Assembly (NCBI RefSeq): GCF_006542425.1
Contig: NZ_VFID01000009.1
Span: 1-64,000, forward strand
Reading direction: 5' to 3'
Length of the DNA stretch: 64,000 nt
Source: Pseudoxanthomonas sp. z9
Lineage (GTDB): Bacteria > Pseudomonadota > Gammaproteobacteria > Xanthomonadales > Xanthomonadaceae
Below are positions 8,914 to 18,687 of this stretch, one piece after another. The notes under the pieces are model-generated. The model saw nothing but the letters and a program-made list of their open reading frames with translations, was not told where the DNA came from and searched no databases. The position numbers and the translations under genes were made by a program. Numbering within the stretch: position 1 is the first letter of the stretch; every line of letters begins with the position of its first letter.

Positions 8914-10392
8914 ATGAACGAACTCCAGGATTTGACCGCGCTGATCCGGGCCAACACCCCGCTGATCGTGATCGAGACCCAGGACGAAGCCCGCGCGGTC
9001 GATCTGTTCCGGCAGACCCTCTCCCAGGTCTGGCGGGCCCTGTACCGGTGGACGATCACCGAGGGCCTGCGCCGCATCGACATGGACCGCGAGGACGAGC
9101 CGGAAGGGCCGCCCGACGCCAGCGCCGCCTTGCAGGCCATGCGCCAGGCCAGCCAGCGCGGCGTCTACCTGCTGCTGGATTTCCATCCCTACCTGGGCTA
9201 CGCCAGCAGCCAGCGCGCGCTGCGCGACCTGATCCAGCGCCGCCACTGCCTGCCGCACGTGATCGTGCTGGTTGGCCACAAGGTCGAGCTGCCGCCGGAA
9301 CTGGAATCGATGGCGGTACGGTTCAGCCCGCGCCTGCCCGATGCCACCGCCCTGCAGAAGATGCTGCGCGAGGAAGCTGACGGCTACGCCCGCGAGAACG
9401 GCGGCCGCCGGGTCGAGGTGGACGGCGACGCCGCCCGCCAGGTCCTGCGCAACCTGCAGGGACTGAGCCTGTCCGACGCCCGCCGCATCGCCCGCCAACT
9501 AATCCACGCCGACGGCGCCCTCAACGCCGACGACCTGCCGCAGCTGACCCGGCTCAAGTTCGAACTGCTCAACCGCAGCGGCCACCTGCACTACGAATAT
9601 GACACCGCGCGCTTCGCCGACGTGGCCGGGGCGCGCCGGCTCAAGCGCTGGATCGAGCAGCGCCGGGCCGCCTTCACCGGCAACGTCCCGCCCGGGCTGG
9701 ATCCGCCGCGCGGCGTGCTGTTGCTGGGTGTACAGGGCTGCGGCAAGTCGATGCTGGCCAAGGCCACCGCCGCCGGCTTCGGCGTGCCGCTGCTGCGGCT
9801 GGACTTCGGCACCCTGTACGACAAGTACCACGGCGAGACCGAGAAGAACCTGCGCGCCGCGCTCGCCTCGGCCGAGCAACTGGCGCCCTGCGTGCTGTGG
9901 ATCGACGAGGTCGAAAAGGGCCTGGCCAGCGGCGGCGAGGACGGCGGCGTATCGCGGCGGGTGCTGGGCTACCTGCTGACCTGGATGGCCGAACGCAAGG
10001 CGCCGGTGTTCCTGGTCGCCACCGCCAACCAGGTCCAGGACTTGCCGGCCGAACTGCTGCGCAAGGGCCGCTTCGACGAAATCTTCTTTGTCGACCTGCC
10101 CGACGCCGATACCCGCGTGGAGATCCTGCGCGTGCACCTGGCCCGCCGGCAGTTGCCGCTGGACGATCTGCAACTACCGGCGCTGGCGGCGGCGGCGAAC
10201 GGTTTCTCCGGCGCCGAACTGGAGCAGGTCATCGTCTCCGCGCTGTATACGGCGCACGGCGACCAGCGCATGCTGGACACCGAACTGCTGATGGACGAGA
10301 TCCGCAACACCCGCCCGCTGTCGGTGCTGATGGCCGAACAGGTCGGCGCGCTGCGCGAGTGGGCGCGCGAGCGGACCGTGCCGGCCGATTGA
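8914..10392 (+). CDS. AAA+ ATPase of the Ycf46 type
   Basis: The product is 492 residues. The N-terminal 225 residues form a domain beginning MNELQDLTALIRANTPLIVIET, characteristic of bacterial homologues of chloroplast Ycf46. The C-terminal AAA+ module has Walker A GVQGCGKS (272-279), Walker B VLWIDEVEKG (from 327), a sensor-1 VATANQ, and an arginine-rich second region of homology RKGRFDEIF. The family's function is poorly known; roles in carbon uptake regulation have been suggested for cyanobacterial homologues. The ATG at 8914 matches the family N-terminus. It is monocistronic, divergent from the ParA gene and convergent with the MFS gene. Confidence 0.88.
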   Translation: MNELQDLTALIRANTPLIVIETQDEARAVDLFRQTLSQVWRALYRWTITEGLRRIDMDREDEPEGPPDASAALQAMRQASQRGVYLLLDFHPYLGYASSQRALRDLIQRRHCLPHVIVLVGHKVELPPELESMAVRFSPRLPDATALQKMLREEADGYARENGGRRVEVDGDAARQVLRNLQGLSLSDARRIARQLIHADGALNADDLPQLTRLKFELLNRSGHLHYEYDTARFADVAGARRLKRWIEQRRAAFTGNVPPGLDPPRGVLLLGVQGCGKSMLAKATAAGFGVPLLRLDFGTLYDKYHGETEKNLRAALASAEQLAPCVLWIDEVEKGLASGGEDGGVSRRVLGYLLTWMAERKAPVFLVATANQVQDLPAELLRKGRFDEIFFVDLPDADTRVEILRVHLARRQLPLDDLQLPALAAAANGFSGAELEQVIVSALYTAHGDQRMLDTELLMDEIRNTRPLSVLMAEQVGALREWARERTVPAD

Positions 10393-10445
10393 CGCGTTGG
10401 ACAGGCGGCATCCGCCAGGCGCCCCGCGGCGCCGGCGCCATCGCC

Positions 10446-11636
10446 TCACATGCCGCTGTCGCCGCACTCGCAGGCCGCCAGCGCCGGACGCAAGGCGCGC
10501 TGTTCCAGCGCCGCGCTGAGCGCGGTCAGGCCCAGCCCCACCGCGGTCACCATCGCTGCGGCCACGCCCAGCCACGGATAGGCGGCGCCGTTCGCCAGCA
10601 GGCTGGCGCCAATCCAGGCGCCGCCGGCGTTGCCGAGGTTGAAGGCGCTCTGGTTGAGCGTGGATGCGAGCAGCGGCGCGTCCTTCGCCTGCTGCACCGA
10701 GCGCGCCTGCAAGCCGGGACCGCCAATGAAACCGATGAAGCCGATCAGGAACACGCCGGCGATCGCGAACGGCTTGAGGTGCATGGTCGCGGCGAACAGC
10801 AGGAAGAACACGCACAGCGTCGACAGGGCAATCATCAGCGCGCGCATCAGTTTCCAGTCGGCCAGACGCCCGCCCAGCAGCGTGCCCAGGGTCGCGCCCA
10901 GGCCGAACAGCACCAGCACCGCGCCCACCGAATGGCTGGCGACGCCGGCTTCGTCGGTGAGGATCGGCACGATGTAGGTGAACACCGCGAACACGCCGCC
11001 GAAACCGAACACCGTCATGCCCAGCGCCAGCAGCACCTGCGGCTCGCGCAGCACGCGCAGTTCGCGGCCCAGCCGCGGTGGCGCCAGATCATGCAGCACG
11101 GGAACGTAGCGGGCGATGGCGATCAGGGCCGCCGCGCCCAGCGCTACCACCGCCCAGAAGGTCGCGCGCCAGCCCAGCGCCTGGCCCAGCCAGGTGCCCG
11201 CGGGCACGCCGAGGATGTTGGCGACGGTCAGGCCGGTGAACATCAGCGCGATGGCCTGCGCGCGCTTGCCCGGCGGGGCGATGTGACCGGCCACCACCGC
11301 GCCGGCGCCGAAGAAGGAGCCATGCGCGAGCGCGGCGATCACCCGCGCCGCCATCAGGGTCGGGTAGTTGGGCGCCAGCGCGCACAGCAGGTTGCCGAGC
11401 ACGAACACGCCCATCAGCACCAGCAGCACCGCCTTGCGCGGCAGCCGCGCGGTCGCCATCGCCAGCAACGGTCCGCCGAACACCACGCCCAGCGCGTAGC
11501 CGGACACCAGCATGCCGGCGGAGGGAATCGAGACATCGAGGTCCTGCGCCATCTGCGGCAACAGGCCCATCACCACGAATTCGGTGGTGCCGATGGCGAA
11601 AGCGCTCACGGCGAGCGCGACGAGGGGAAGGCGCAT
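10446..11636 (-). CDS. MFS transporter (drug/arabinose-efflux DHA1 type)
   Basis: The product is 396 residues with twelve hydrophobic segments. It starts MRLPLVALAVSAFAIGTTEFVVMGLLP, the opening typical of AraJ/YdhP-like DHA1 exporters. The intracellular loop 2-3 is GGPLLAMATARLPRK, close to the MFS signature. These proton-coupled efflux proteins export sugars or drugs through the inner membrane; the substrate is not readable. The C-terminus carries ECGDSGM. An upstream in-frame extension to 11744 is less likely, since it would put about 35 non-hydrophobic residues before the family start. Confidence 0.9.
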   Translation of the reverse strand: MRLPLVALAVSAFAIGTTEFVVMGLLPQMAQDLDVSIPSAGMLVSGYALGVVFGGPLLAMATARLPRKAVLLVLMGVFVLGNLLCALAPNYPTLMAARVIAALAHGSFFGAGAVVAGHIAPPGKRAQAIALMFTGLTVANILGVPAGTWLGQALGWRATFWAVVALGAAALIAIARYVPVLHDLAPPRLGRELRVLREPQVLLALGMTVFGFGGVFAVFTYIVPILTDEAGVASHSVGAVLVLFGLGATLGTLLGGRLADWKLMRALMIALSTLCVFFLLFAATMHLKPFAIAGVFLIGFIGFIGGPGLQARSVQQAKDAPLLASTLNQSAFNLGNAGGAWIGASLLANGAAYPWLGVAAAMVTAVGLGLTALSAALEQRALRPALAACECGDSGM

Positions 11637-11808
11637 GCGGGCGGAAATCCCGGCAAAACCGGGCATCGCGGGCGGAAGGGACCAGCGATTGTGCACCGCA
11701 ACAATGGCGGCCGCAAGACGGATTTGTCGAACGCAGCGTCGCACGCATGCCGGTCCACGCGTCCGCGTGCGCGCCGGCGTGGGCCGGGCGAAGCCTTATC
11801 ATGTGCGC

Positions 11809-12471
11809 ATGTCGACACCCGATTTCCCCCGCCAGACCGCCAATCTCGAACTGCCTGGCCCGGTCGGTCCGCTGGAGATCGCCGTCGAGTGGCCGGACGA
11901 CGATGTCGCCACGCTGCCGCTGACCGCGATCGTCTGCCATCCGCTGCCCACCGAGGGCGGCACCATGCACAACAAGGTGGTGGTGATGACCGCGCGCAGC
12001 CTGCGCGAGCTGGGCGCGGTGACGGTACGCTTCAACTTCCGCGGCACCGGTGGCTCGGCCGGCAACTTCGACCATGGCGACGGCGAATCCGAGGATCTGC
12101 AGGCGGTGGTCGAATGGGTGCGCGCGCAGCGCCCCGGGACGCGGCTGTGGCTGGCCGGTTTCAGCTTTGGCGCGTACGTCTCGCTGCGCAGCGCCGAAGC
12201 GCTCAAGCCCGACGCGCTGATTTCGATCGCGCCGCCGGCGGGCCGCTGGGATTTCGCCGCCATCGAACCGCCGTCCTGTCCGTGGCTGGTGATCCAGGGC
12301 GAGCAGGACGAGATCGTCGAGCCCCAGGTGGTCTACGACTGGATCGACAAGCTCAGGAATCCGCCGGAACTGATCCGCATGCCCGAGACCAGCCATTTCT
12401 TCCACCGCAAGCTGATGGACCTGCGCGGGGCGATCAAGCACGCGATGAAGGCCTGGCTGCCGGAGGCGTGA
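11809..12471 (+). CDS. Alpha/beta hydrolase (dienelactone-hydrolase-like)
   Basis: The product is 220 residues. It has CHPLPTEGGTMHNK (residues 45-58), FNFRGTGGSAG and the nucleophile elbow GFSFGAY; a late Asp (GEQDEIV) and His (TSHFFHRK) complete a probable Ser-Asp-His triad. This CHPLP..GGTMHNK class is common in proteobacteria and is annotated only as hydrolase. Its stop codon overlaps the start of the zapE-like gene (TGATG), so the two are translated together. The substrate is unknown. Confidence 0.9.
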   Translation: MSTPDFPRQTANLELPGPVGPLEIAVEWPDDDVATLPLTAIVCHPLPTEGGTMHNKVVVMTARSLRELGAVTVRFNFRGTGGSAGNFDHGDGESEDLQAVVEWVRAQRPGTRLWLAGFSFGAYVSLRSAEALKPDALISIAPPAGRWDFAAIEPPSCPWLVIQGEQDEIVEPQVVYDWIDKLRNPPELIRMPETSHFFHRKLMDLRGAIKHAMKAWLPEA

Positions 12472-13616
12472 TGGCGGACGGCGATACCCCGGTGCCACTG
12501 ACGCCGTCGCAGGCCTATGCCCGCGGCGTCGCCGAAGGCCGCTGGCGCGATGATCCGGCGCAGTACGACGCGCTGCGCGAACTGGATCGCATCCACCTGG
12601 CCCTGCTCGAAGACTCCCAGGACGGCTGGCTGGATCGCCTGTCCTCGTTCTGGAAGAAGCCCGAGCCGGTCCGCGGTCTGTATTTGTGGGGTGGCGTCGG
12701 CCGCGGCAAGACCTTCCTGATCGACCTGTTCTACGACGGCCTGCCACTGGAACCGTTCCATCCTGATTCGGCGCGCGCGGCCGGTGGCAAGTACCGCACC
12801 CACTTCCACCGCTTCATGCGCGGCGTGCACGAACGCCTGCGCGAGCATGCCGGGCAGAGCGATCCGCTGGCGAAGATCGCGCAGGAATGGCGGGATCGCC
12901 TGCGCGTGCTGGTGCTGGACGAGTTCTTCGTCACCGACATCGGCGACGCGATGCTGCTGGGACGCCTGCTGGAACGCCTGATCGCCGAGGGCGTGACCCT
13001 GGTGACCAGCTCCAACACCGGCCCCGAAAACCTCTACAAGGACGGCTTGCAGCGCGACAGCTTCCTGCCTGCGATCGCGCTGCTGCAGAAATACTGCGTG
13101 GAAGTGCACGCCATCGGCGCGGAGGACTATCGCCTGCGCGCGCTGACCCGCTCGCCGGTCTACCGCGCGCCGCTGGACGCGCAATCGGACGCCTGGCTGT
13201 GCGAGCGCTGGAAGGAACTGAGCGCAGGCAGCGCCACCCGCGACGGCAACATCGTCATCGATGATCGCCGGATTCCGGTGCGCGGACGCGGCAAGGGCAT
13301 CGTCTGGTTCGACTTCACCGCGATCTGCGAAGGCCCGCGCGGCACCACCGACTACATCGAGGTGGCGCGCGAGTTTCACACCGTGCTGCTGGGCGGAATC
13401 CCCCGCTTCGATCGGCTCAACGAGGACGCCGCGCGCCGCTTCGTCAACCTGATCGACGAACTCTACGACCGCCAGGTCAACCTGGTCTGCACCGCCAGCG
13501 CCGCGCCCACCGATCTGTATACGGGCGAGCGCCTGCAGGGCGCGTTCGAACGCACCGCCTCGCGCCTGATCGAAATGCAGAGCGCCGAATACCTGGGAAC
13601 CGGGCACCGCGCCTGA
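12471..13616 (+). CDS. zapE: Cell division protein ZapE (AFG1-like ATPase)
   Basis: The product is 381 residues. Walker A is GGVGRGKT (74-81), Walker B is LVLDEFFVTD, and TSSNTGPENLYKDGLQRDSFLPAI is the conserved ZapE/AFG1 block. DFTAICEGPRGTTDY and the C-terminal FERTASRLIEMQS also match. ZapE is a cytoplasmic ATPase that acts at the Z ring late in division in Escherichia coli; the mitochondrial homologue AFG1 works in protein quality control. It overlaps the upstream hydrolase gene by one base. Confidence 0.94.
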   Translation: MADGDTPVPLTPSQAYARGVAEGRWRDDPAQYDALRELDRIHLALLEDSQDGWLDRLSSFWKKPEPVRGLYLWGGVGRGKTFLIDLFYDGLPLEPFHPDSARAAGGKYRTHFHRFMRGVHERLREHAGQSDPLAKIAQEWRDRLRVLVLDEFFVTDIGDAMLLGRLLERLIAEGVTLVTSSNTGPENLYKDGLQRDSFLPAIALLQKYCVEVHAIGAEDYRLRALTRSPVYRAPLDAQSDAWLCERWKELSAGSATRDGNIVIDDRRIPVRGRGKGIVWFDFTAICEGPRGTTDYIEVAREFHTVLLGGIPRFDRLNEDAARRFVNLIDELYDRQVNLVCTASAAPTDLYTGERLQGAFERTASRLIEMQSAEYLGTGHRA

Positions 13617-13635
13617 AGGCACGGGCGACCCGGAA

Positions 13636-14526
13636 TCAGACTTCGATGTGCGTGGTGGCGGCGGCCGCGGCGGGTACGGCCGAACCCGCCGCCGTCATCA
13701 TCTGTCGCCAGGCGGTATACATGGCACCGGCCAGCACTGGCGTCAGCACCGCCAACAACACCAGTTGCCACAGCAGCGCGGCGATGACGGGACCCGCCAC
13801 CAACTGGAGTATCACCAGCAACAGCATCGAACCGAAGGTAATCGCGAAGATCGCGATACCGGCCAGCAGGTAGAACACCAGCATCGCGGTCCAGTTGTGC
13901 ACGCAGGCGCGCAGGCTGTTGCGCATTGCCGTGATGGCATCGGTGCCACTGAACAGGATCTGCGGCGCGGCGATGAACGTCATCCACTTGATGCCCACGA
14001 AGGTCAGCGCCACCAGCAGCAGCCACAGCAGGAGGCGACCGGCCGGCAGGTCCTTCACCAGCGACGGATCCGGCTGGCCGCCCTCGGCGGCGACGGCCTG
14101 CATCTGCACCCACACGTCCCCCAGGTGCTTGAGCTGTTCAGGGCCGATCATCACCAGCAGCAGCAGGCCGAGCGCGAACGAGGCGATCAACTGCGGCAGC
14201 AGGGTGATCAACAGCGCCAGACCATGCCCGTCGCGGATCGGCTGCAACAGATGGGCGGGCTGGGCCGGGCGGCCCTGGTCCACTTCCCGCGCCGCCCAGA
14301 TCATCGCGCCGAAGAACAGCGGACCGGCGAGGATCAACAGGAACTGCGCGGCGTACAGCAGCACGGTCACGCCGGTCGCGCCCGCCAGCACCATCAGCAC
14401 CGTGGAGCCGAGGCCCCACAGGATCGCGAGCGTGCCCAGCGCGACCGGCGCCCGGCGCAGCAGCGCGAATCCACCCAGCAGCCATTCCGCGCCGGCGCTG
14501 GCCGGCACCTTGTTGATCGTGCTCAT
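13636..14526 (-). CDS. BPSS1780-family membrane protein
   Basis: The product is 296 residues with about six transmembrane segments. The opening GAEWLLGGFALLRRAPVALG and the later ILFSGTDAITAMRNSLRACVHNW match the BPSS1780 family of proteobacterial integral membrane proteins, whose function is not established. The C-terminus is an Ala-rich tail. It is convergent with zapE (19-base gap) and lies 22 bases downstream of the amidotransferase gene, so those two are probably co-transcribed. Confidence 0.85.
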   Translation of the reverse strand: MSTINKVPASAGAEWLLGGFALLRRAPVALGTLAILWGLGSTVLMVLAGATGVTVLLYAAQFLLILAGPLFFGAMIWAAREVDQGRPAQPAHLLQPIRDGHGLALLITLLPQLIASFALGLLLLVMIGPEQLKHLGDVWVQMQAVAAEGGQPDPSLVKDLPAGRLLLWLLLVALTFVGIKWMTFIAAPQILFSGTDAITAMRNSLRACVHNWTAMLVFYLLAGIAIFAITFGSMLLLVILQLVAGPVIAALLWQLVLLAVLTPVLAGAMYTAWRQMMTAAGSAVPAAAAATTHIEV

Positions 14527-14548
14527 CGGTAATCCGTGGAAGGGAAGC

Positions 14549-15295
14549 TCAGCGGGCCTGCAGCCCGCGCGCGTGCGCGACGAAGCGCCGCAATAGTTTG
14601 CGGGCTTGCGGCGCCGCCGTCACGCCGCGGGCGATGCTGCCGGGGCAGCGACCCTCGTTGCGCAGGTGTTCGGCGCGCGCGTGGACGTAGCCGCGCATGT
14701 GGTGGGTGGCGAATTCGGGGTGGAACTGCACGCCCCAGGCCCGGTCCCGCCAGCGAAAGGCATGGCATTGGTCCTGTTCGGAGCGGGCCAGCACGGTGGC
14801 GCCGTCCGGCGCCCGCAGCACCGTCTGCACATGGGTGGCATGGGCGGCAAAACTGGCCGGCAACCCGGCGAACAGCGGATCGCCGTCGGCGTGCGGATGC
14901 AGGTCGATGGTCACCGTGCCGGATTCGCGCCCGGCCGGGTTGTAGGCGACCTCGCCGCCGAGCGCATGCGCCAGCAACTGGTGGCCGTAACAGATGCCCA
15001 GCACCGGCACGCCTTCGTGGGCGGCCTCGCGCAGCCAGTCGGCGCTGCGCTCGCTCCAGTCGGCGCGGTCGGTGACCATCGCCGCCGAGCCGCTGACGAT
15101 GACCCCGGCGAAACCCTCGCGGCGCGGCAGCGCGTCGCCGCGCTCGACGTTGCTCACCACTGCCTCGTCCGCCTCCAGCCCGGCCGCCACCCGGATCCAG
15201 TGCGGAAAGCCGCCATAACGTCGCATCGACGGCACCGGCTGGCCGGTTTCGACGATGAGGAAGGGCGCTTTCAAGGGAACGTCCACGGCGGGCAA
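14549..15295 (-). CDS. Class I glutamine amidotransferase-like protein (GMP-synthase-like)
   Basis: The product is up to 248 residues. The nucleophile is Cys102 in [15 protein letters not shown], and the His192/Glu194 pair is in QFHPEF, so the GATase-I triad is complete. Stand-alone members of this type are annotated as GMP-synthase-like or gamma-glutamyl hydrolases; partner and acceptor substrate are unknown. The start is uncertain: the longest frame begins at a TTG (15295), with GTG at 15286 and TTG at 15274 also in frame, and none has a clear Shine-Dalgarno. It is divergent from glyQ. Confidence 0.85.
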   Translation of the reverse strand: MPAVDVPLKAPFLIVETGQPVPSMRRYGGFPHWIRVAAGLEADEAVVSNVERGDALPRREGFAGVIVSGSAAMVTDRADWSERSADWLREAAHEGVPVLGICYGHQLLAHALGGEVAYNPAGRESGTVTIDLHPHADGDPLFAGLPASFAAHATHVQTVLRAPDGATVLARSEQDQCHAFRWRDRAWGVQFHPEFATHHMRGYVHARAEHLRNEGRCPGSIARGVTAAPQARKLLRRFVAHARGLQAR

Positions 15296-15321
15296 ACGAA
15301 GGTGGGGCGGGGGTTCCCCCG

Positions 15322-15327
15322 TATACT
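15322..15327 (+). promoter_or_regulatory. Candidate -10 element of the glyQ promoter
   Basis: TATACT lies 32 bases before the glyQ ATG, inside the divergent glyQ/amidotransferase gap. It matches five of six bases of the sigma-70 -10 hexamer. No good -35 hexamer is seen at 16-18 bases upstream, so this is a partial call. Confidence 0.4.
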
Positions 15328-15358
15328 AGCCCGCTTTTCCGCAGTGCACGATAAGCCG

Positions 15359-16273
<915 letters not shown>

Positions 16274-16280
16274 CACACGT

Positions 16281-16304
16281 CCTTCCCCCGCCCGCGGGGG
16301 AAGG
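16281..16304. repeat. GC-rich perfect hairpin between glyQ and glyS
   Basis: A perfect 10-bp stem (16281-16290 with 16295-16304) encloses a 4-base loop (CCCG). It has the pattern CCTTCCCCCG/CGGGGGAAGG. A hairpin of the same general kind follows glyS (18471) and another follows the SnoaL-like gene (33551). This suggests a dispersed intergenic palindromic repeat rather than a dedicated terminator. No T-run follows, so it probably does not stop transcription of glyS. Confidence 0.55.
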
Positions 16305-16386
16305 TGCCCGAAGGGCGGATGGGGGCGAGCCCCGTGCCCTACCCACCGCGTCGAAGCGGGACAGGCAAGACACCAGGTTGCACGAC

Positions 16387-18462
16387 ATGAGCGAACAAAA
16401 ATCCCTGCTGATCGAACTCGGTACCGAGGAACTGCCGGTCAAGGCGCTGCCCGGACTGGCGCAAGCGTTCTTCGACGGCGTGCTCGGCGCGCTGGAAAAG
16501 CGCGGCATCGACTTCCAGCGCGGCGAAGCCAAGCCGTTGTACACGCCGCGCCGCCTGGCCGTGCTGCTGCCCGGCGTGGCGGTGGAGCAGCCGGAACAGA
16601 AATCGGAAGTGCTGGGGCCGTACCTCAACATCGCGCTGGATGCCAATGGCGAGCCGACCAAGGCGCTGCAGGGATTCGCCGCCAAGGCCGGGCTCGACTG
16701 GACCCAGTTGGAGCGCACCACCGACGGCAAGGGCGAGCGCTTCGTCCACCGCGCGATCAGGCCGGGCGTGAAGACCGCCGGCCTGCTGCCGGAGATCGTG
16801 CGCGAAGCCATCGCCGCCATGCCCATTCCCAAGCCGATGCGCTGGGGCGATCACGACTACGCCTTCGCCCGCCCGGTGCACTGGCTGGTGCTGCTGCTCG
16901 GCGGCGACGTGGTCGAGGCCGAGGTGCTGGGCGTGAAGGCCGATCGCATGAGCCGCGGCCACCGCTTCGAGCATGACAAGCCCGTCTGGATCGGCCAGCC
17001 GGGCGACTACGTGGACGCGCTGCGCGCGGCGCGGGTGCTGGTCGACGCCGGCGAGCGCCGCCAGCGCATCGTCGCCGAGGTGGAAGCGGCGGCGCACCAG
17101 GCCGGTGGCGTGGCCCGCGTCACCGACGACAACCTGGAGCAGGTGGTCTGCCTGACCGAATGGCCGACCGCGGTGCTGTGCAGCTTCGAACCGGCGTTCC
17201 TGGCGGTACCGCAGGAAGCGCTGATCGAAACCATGGAAATCAACCAGAAGTTCTTCCCGGTGCTCGGCGAGACCGGCAAGCTGACCGAACACTTCATCGG
17301 CATCGCCAACATCGAATCGCGCAATCCCGCCGAAGTCCGCAAGGGCTACGAGCGCGTGATCCGTCCACGCTTCTCCGACGCCAAGTTCTTCTTCGACGAG
17401 GATCTCAAGCAGGGCCTGGCGTCGATGGGCGAAGGCCTGAAGACGGTCACCTACCAGGCCAAGCTGGGCAGCGTGGCGGACAAGGCCGCGCGCGTGGCCG
17501 CGCTGGCCGAGACGATTGCCCCGCAGGTGGGTGCGGATCCGGCCGAGGCGCGTCGTGCCGCCGGACTGTGCAAGAACGACCTGCAGTCGCGCATGGTCAA
17601 CGAATTCCCGGAACTGCAGGGCATCGCCGGCCGCCACTACGCGCTGGCGGCGGGTGAACCGAAGGAGATCGCGCTGGCGATCGACGAGGCCTACCAGCCG
17701 CGCTTCGCCGGCGACGACATCGCGCTCTCGCCGCTGGGCAAGGTGCTGGCCATCGCCGAGCGCCTGGACACCCTGGCCGGCGGTTTCGCCGCGGGCCTGA
17801 AGCCGACCGGCAACAAGGATCCGTTCGCCCTGCGCCGCAATGCGCTGGGCCTGGCGCGCACGGTGATCGAATCCGGCTTCAATCTGGATCTGCCCAGACT
17901 GCTCACCCATGCCAACCAGGCATTGGCCGCGCGCAGCGTTCAGGCCGACACCTCCGAACTCTATGACTTCATCCTCGATCGCCTGCGCGGCTACTACGCC
18001 GACAAGGGCGTGCCGGCCGCGCACTTCAACGCGGTCGCCGAACTGAAGCCTGCCTCGCTGTACGACTTCGACACCCGGCTGGATGCGATCGGCACCTTCG
18101 CCAGCCTGCCGGAAGCCGAAGCGCTGGCCGCCGCCAACAAGCGCATCAACAACATCCTGAAGAAGGCCGATATCGCGATTCCGGCGATGGAGGATCGCGC
18201 GCTGTTGAACGAGCCTGCGGAAAGCGCGCTGGCCGAGGCGGTGGAGGCCGCGCTGGGCGATACCGACGACGCCCTGCACCACCACGACTACGTCAGCGTG
18301 CTGAACCGGCTGGCGCGCCTGCGTCCGCAGGTGGACGCGTTCTTCGACAGCGTGATGGTCAACGCGGACGATCCGGCCATCCGCGCCAATCGCCTGGCCC
18401 TGCTCAAGCGCCTGGCCGATCGTTTCCGCGCGGTCGCGGCCATCGAACACCTGTCGGCCTGA
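16387..18462 (+). CDS. glyS: Glycine--tRNA ligase beta subunit
   Basis: The product is 691 residues, the usual GlyS length. It starts [21 protein letters not shown], and [11 protein letters not shown] is the family signature. [20 protein letters not shown] and [15 protein letters not shown] are further conserved blocks, with the HD-like domain and C-terminal anticodon-binding region present. With GlyQ it forms the alpha2-beta2 synthetase. The gene follows glyQ in the same direction and is probably co-transcribed with it. Confidence 0.97.
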   Translation: MSEQKSLLIELGTEELPVKALPGLAQAFFDGVLGALEKRGIDFQRGEAKPLYTPRRLAVLLPGVAVEQPEQKSEVLGPYLNIALDANGEPTKALQGFAAKAGLDWTQLERTTDGKGERFVHRAIRPGVKTAGLLPEIVREAIAAMPIPKPMRWGDHDYAFARPVHWLVLLLGGDVVEAEVLGVKADRMSRGHRFEHDKPVWIGQPGDYVDALRAARVLVDAGERRQRIVAEVEAAAHQAGGVARVTDDNLEQVVCLTEWPTAVLCSFEPAFLAVPQEALIETMEINQKFFPVLGETGKLTEHFIGIANIESRNPAEVRKGYERVIRPRFSDAKFFFDEDLKQGLASMGEGLKTVTYQAKLGSVADKAARVAALAETIAPQVGADPAEARRAAGLCKNDLQSRMVNEFPELQGIAGRHYALAAGEPKEIALAIDEAYQPRFAGDDIALSPLGKVLAIAERLDTLAGGFAAGLKPTGNKDPFALRRNALGLARTVIESGFNLDLPRLLTHANQALAARSVQADTSELYDFILDRLRGYYADKGVPAAHFNAVAELKPASLYDFDTRLDAIGTFASLPEAEALAAANKRINNILKKADIAIPAMEDRALLNEPAESALAEAVEAALGDTDDALHHHDYVSVLNRLARLRPQVDAFFDSVMVNADDPAIRANRLALLKRLADRFRAVAAIEHLSA

Positions 18463-18470
18463 AATCCCTT

Positions 18471-18490
18471 CTCCCCGCATCCGCGGGGAG
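18471..18490. terminator. Hairpin after glyS (possible terminator or REP-like repeat)
   Basis: CTCCCCGC (18471-18478) pairs perfectly with GCGGGGAG (18483-18490) around a 4-base loop, 9 bases after the glyS stop. There is no T-run directly behind it. A second palindromic patch follows to about 18620 (CCCGC..GCGGG pairs, then CCCCTTTTTCA near 18603). The segment 18463-18620 looks like an intergenic repeat element that may also end the glyQS transcript. Confidence 0.45.
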
Positions 18491-18687
18491 GTTCCCGCGT
18501 GCGGGTCGCGTGCCCGCCACGCATGGCTCCCGTCTTCGAGGCCAAAGGAATGGCCCGATTCCGCAACGACATCGTCGCGATGATCCCGCCACGCGGGACG
18601 AGCCCCTTTTTCATTCAGCATCCTGGCCCGGATGTGTCCCTCATGTTCCTTTAACCCGAAAATCCCTTCGCCGGTTATCCTGCCCGC

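Noticed and set aside
9897-13616. A 1239-codon plus-strand open frame
   Set aside because: Only its end (12471-13616, zapE) is a gene. The rest runs antisense through the MFS gene and out of frame through the AAA+ gene.
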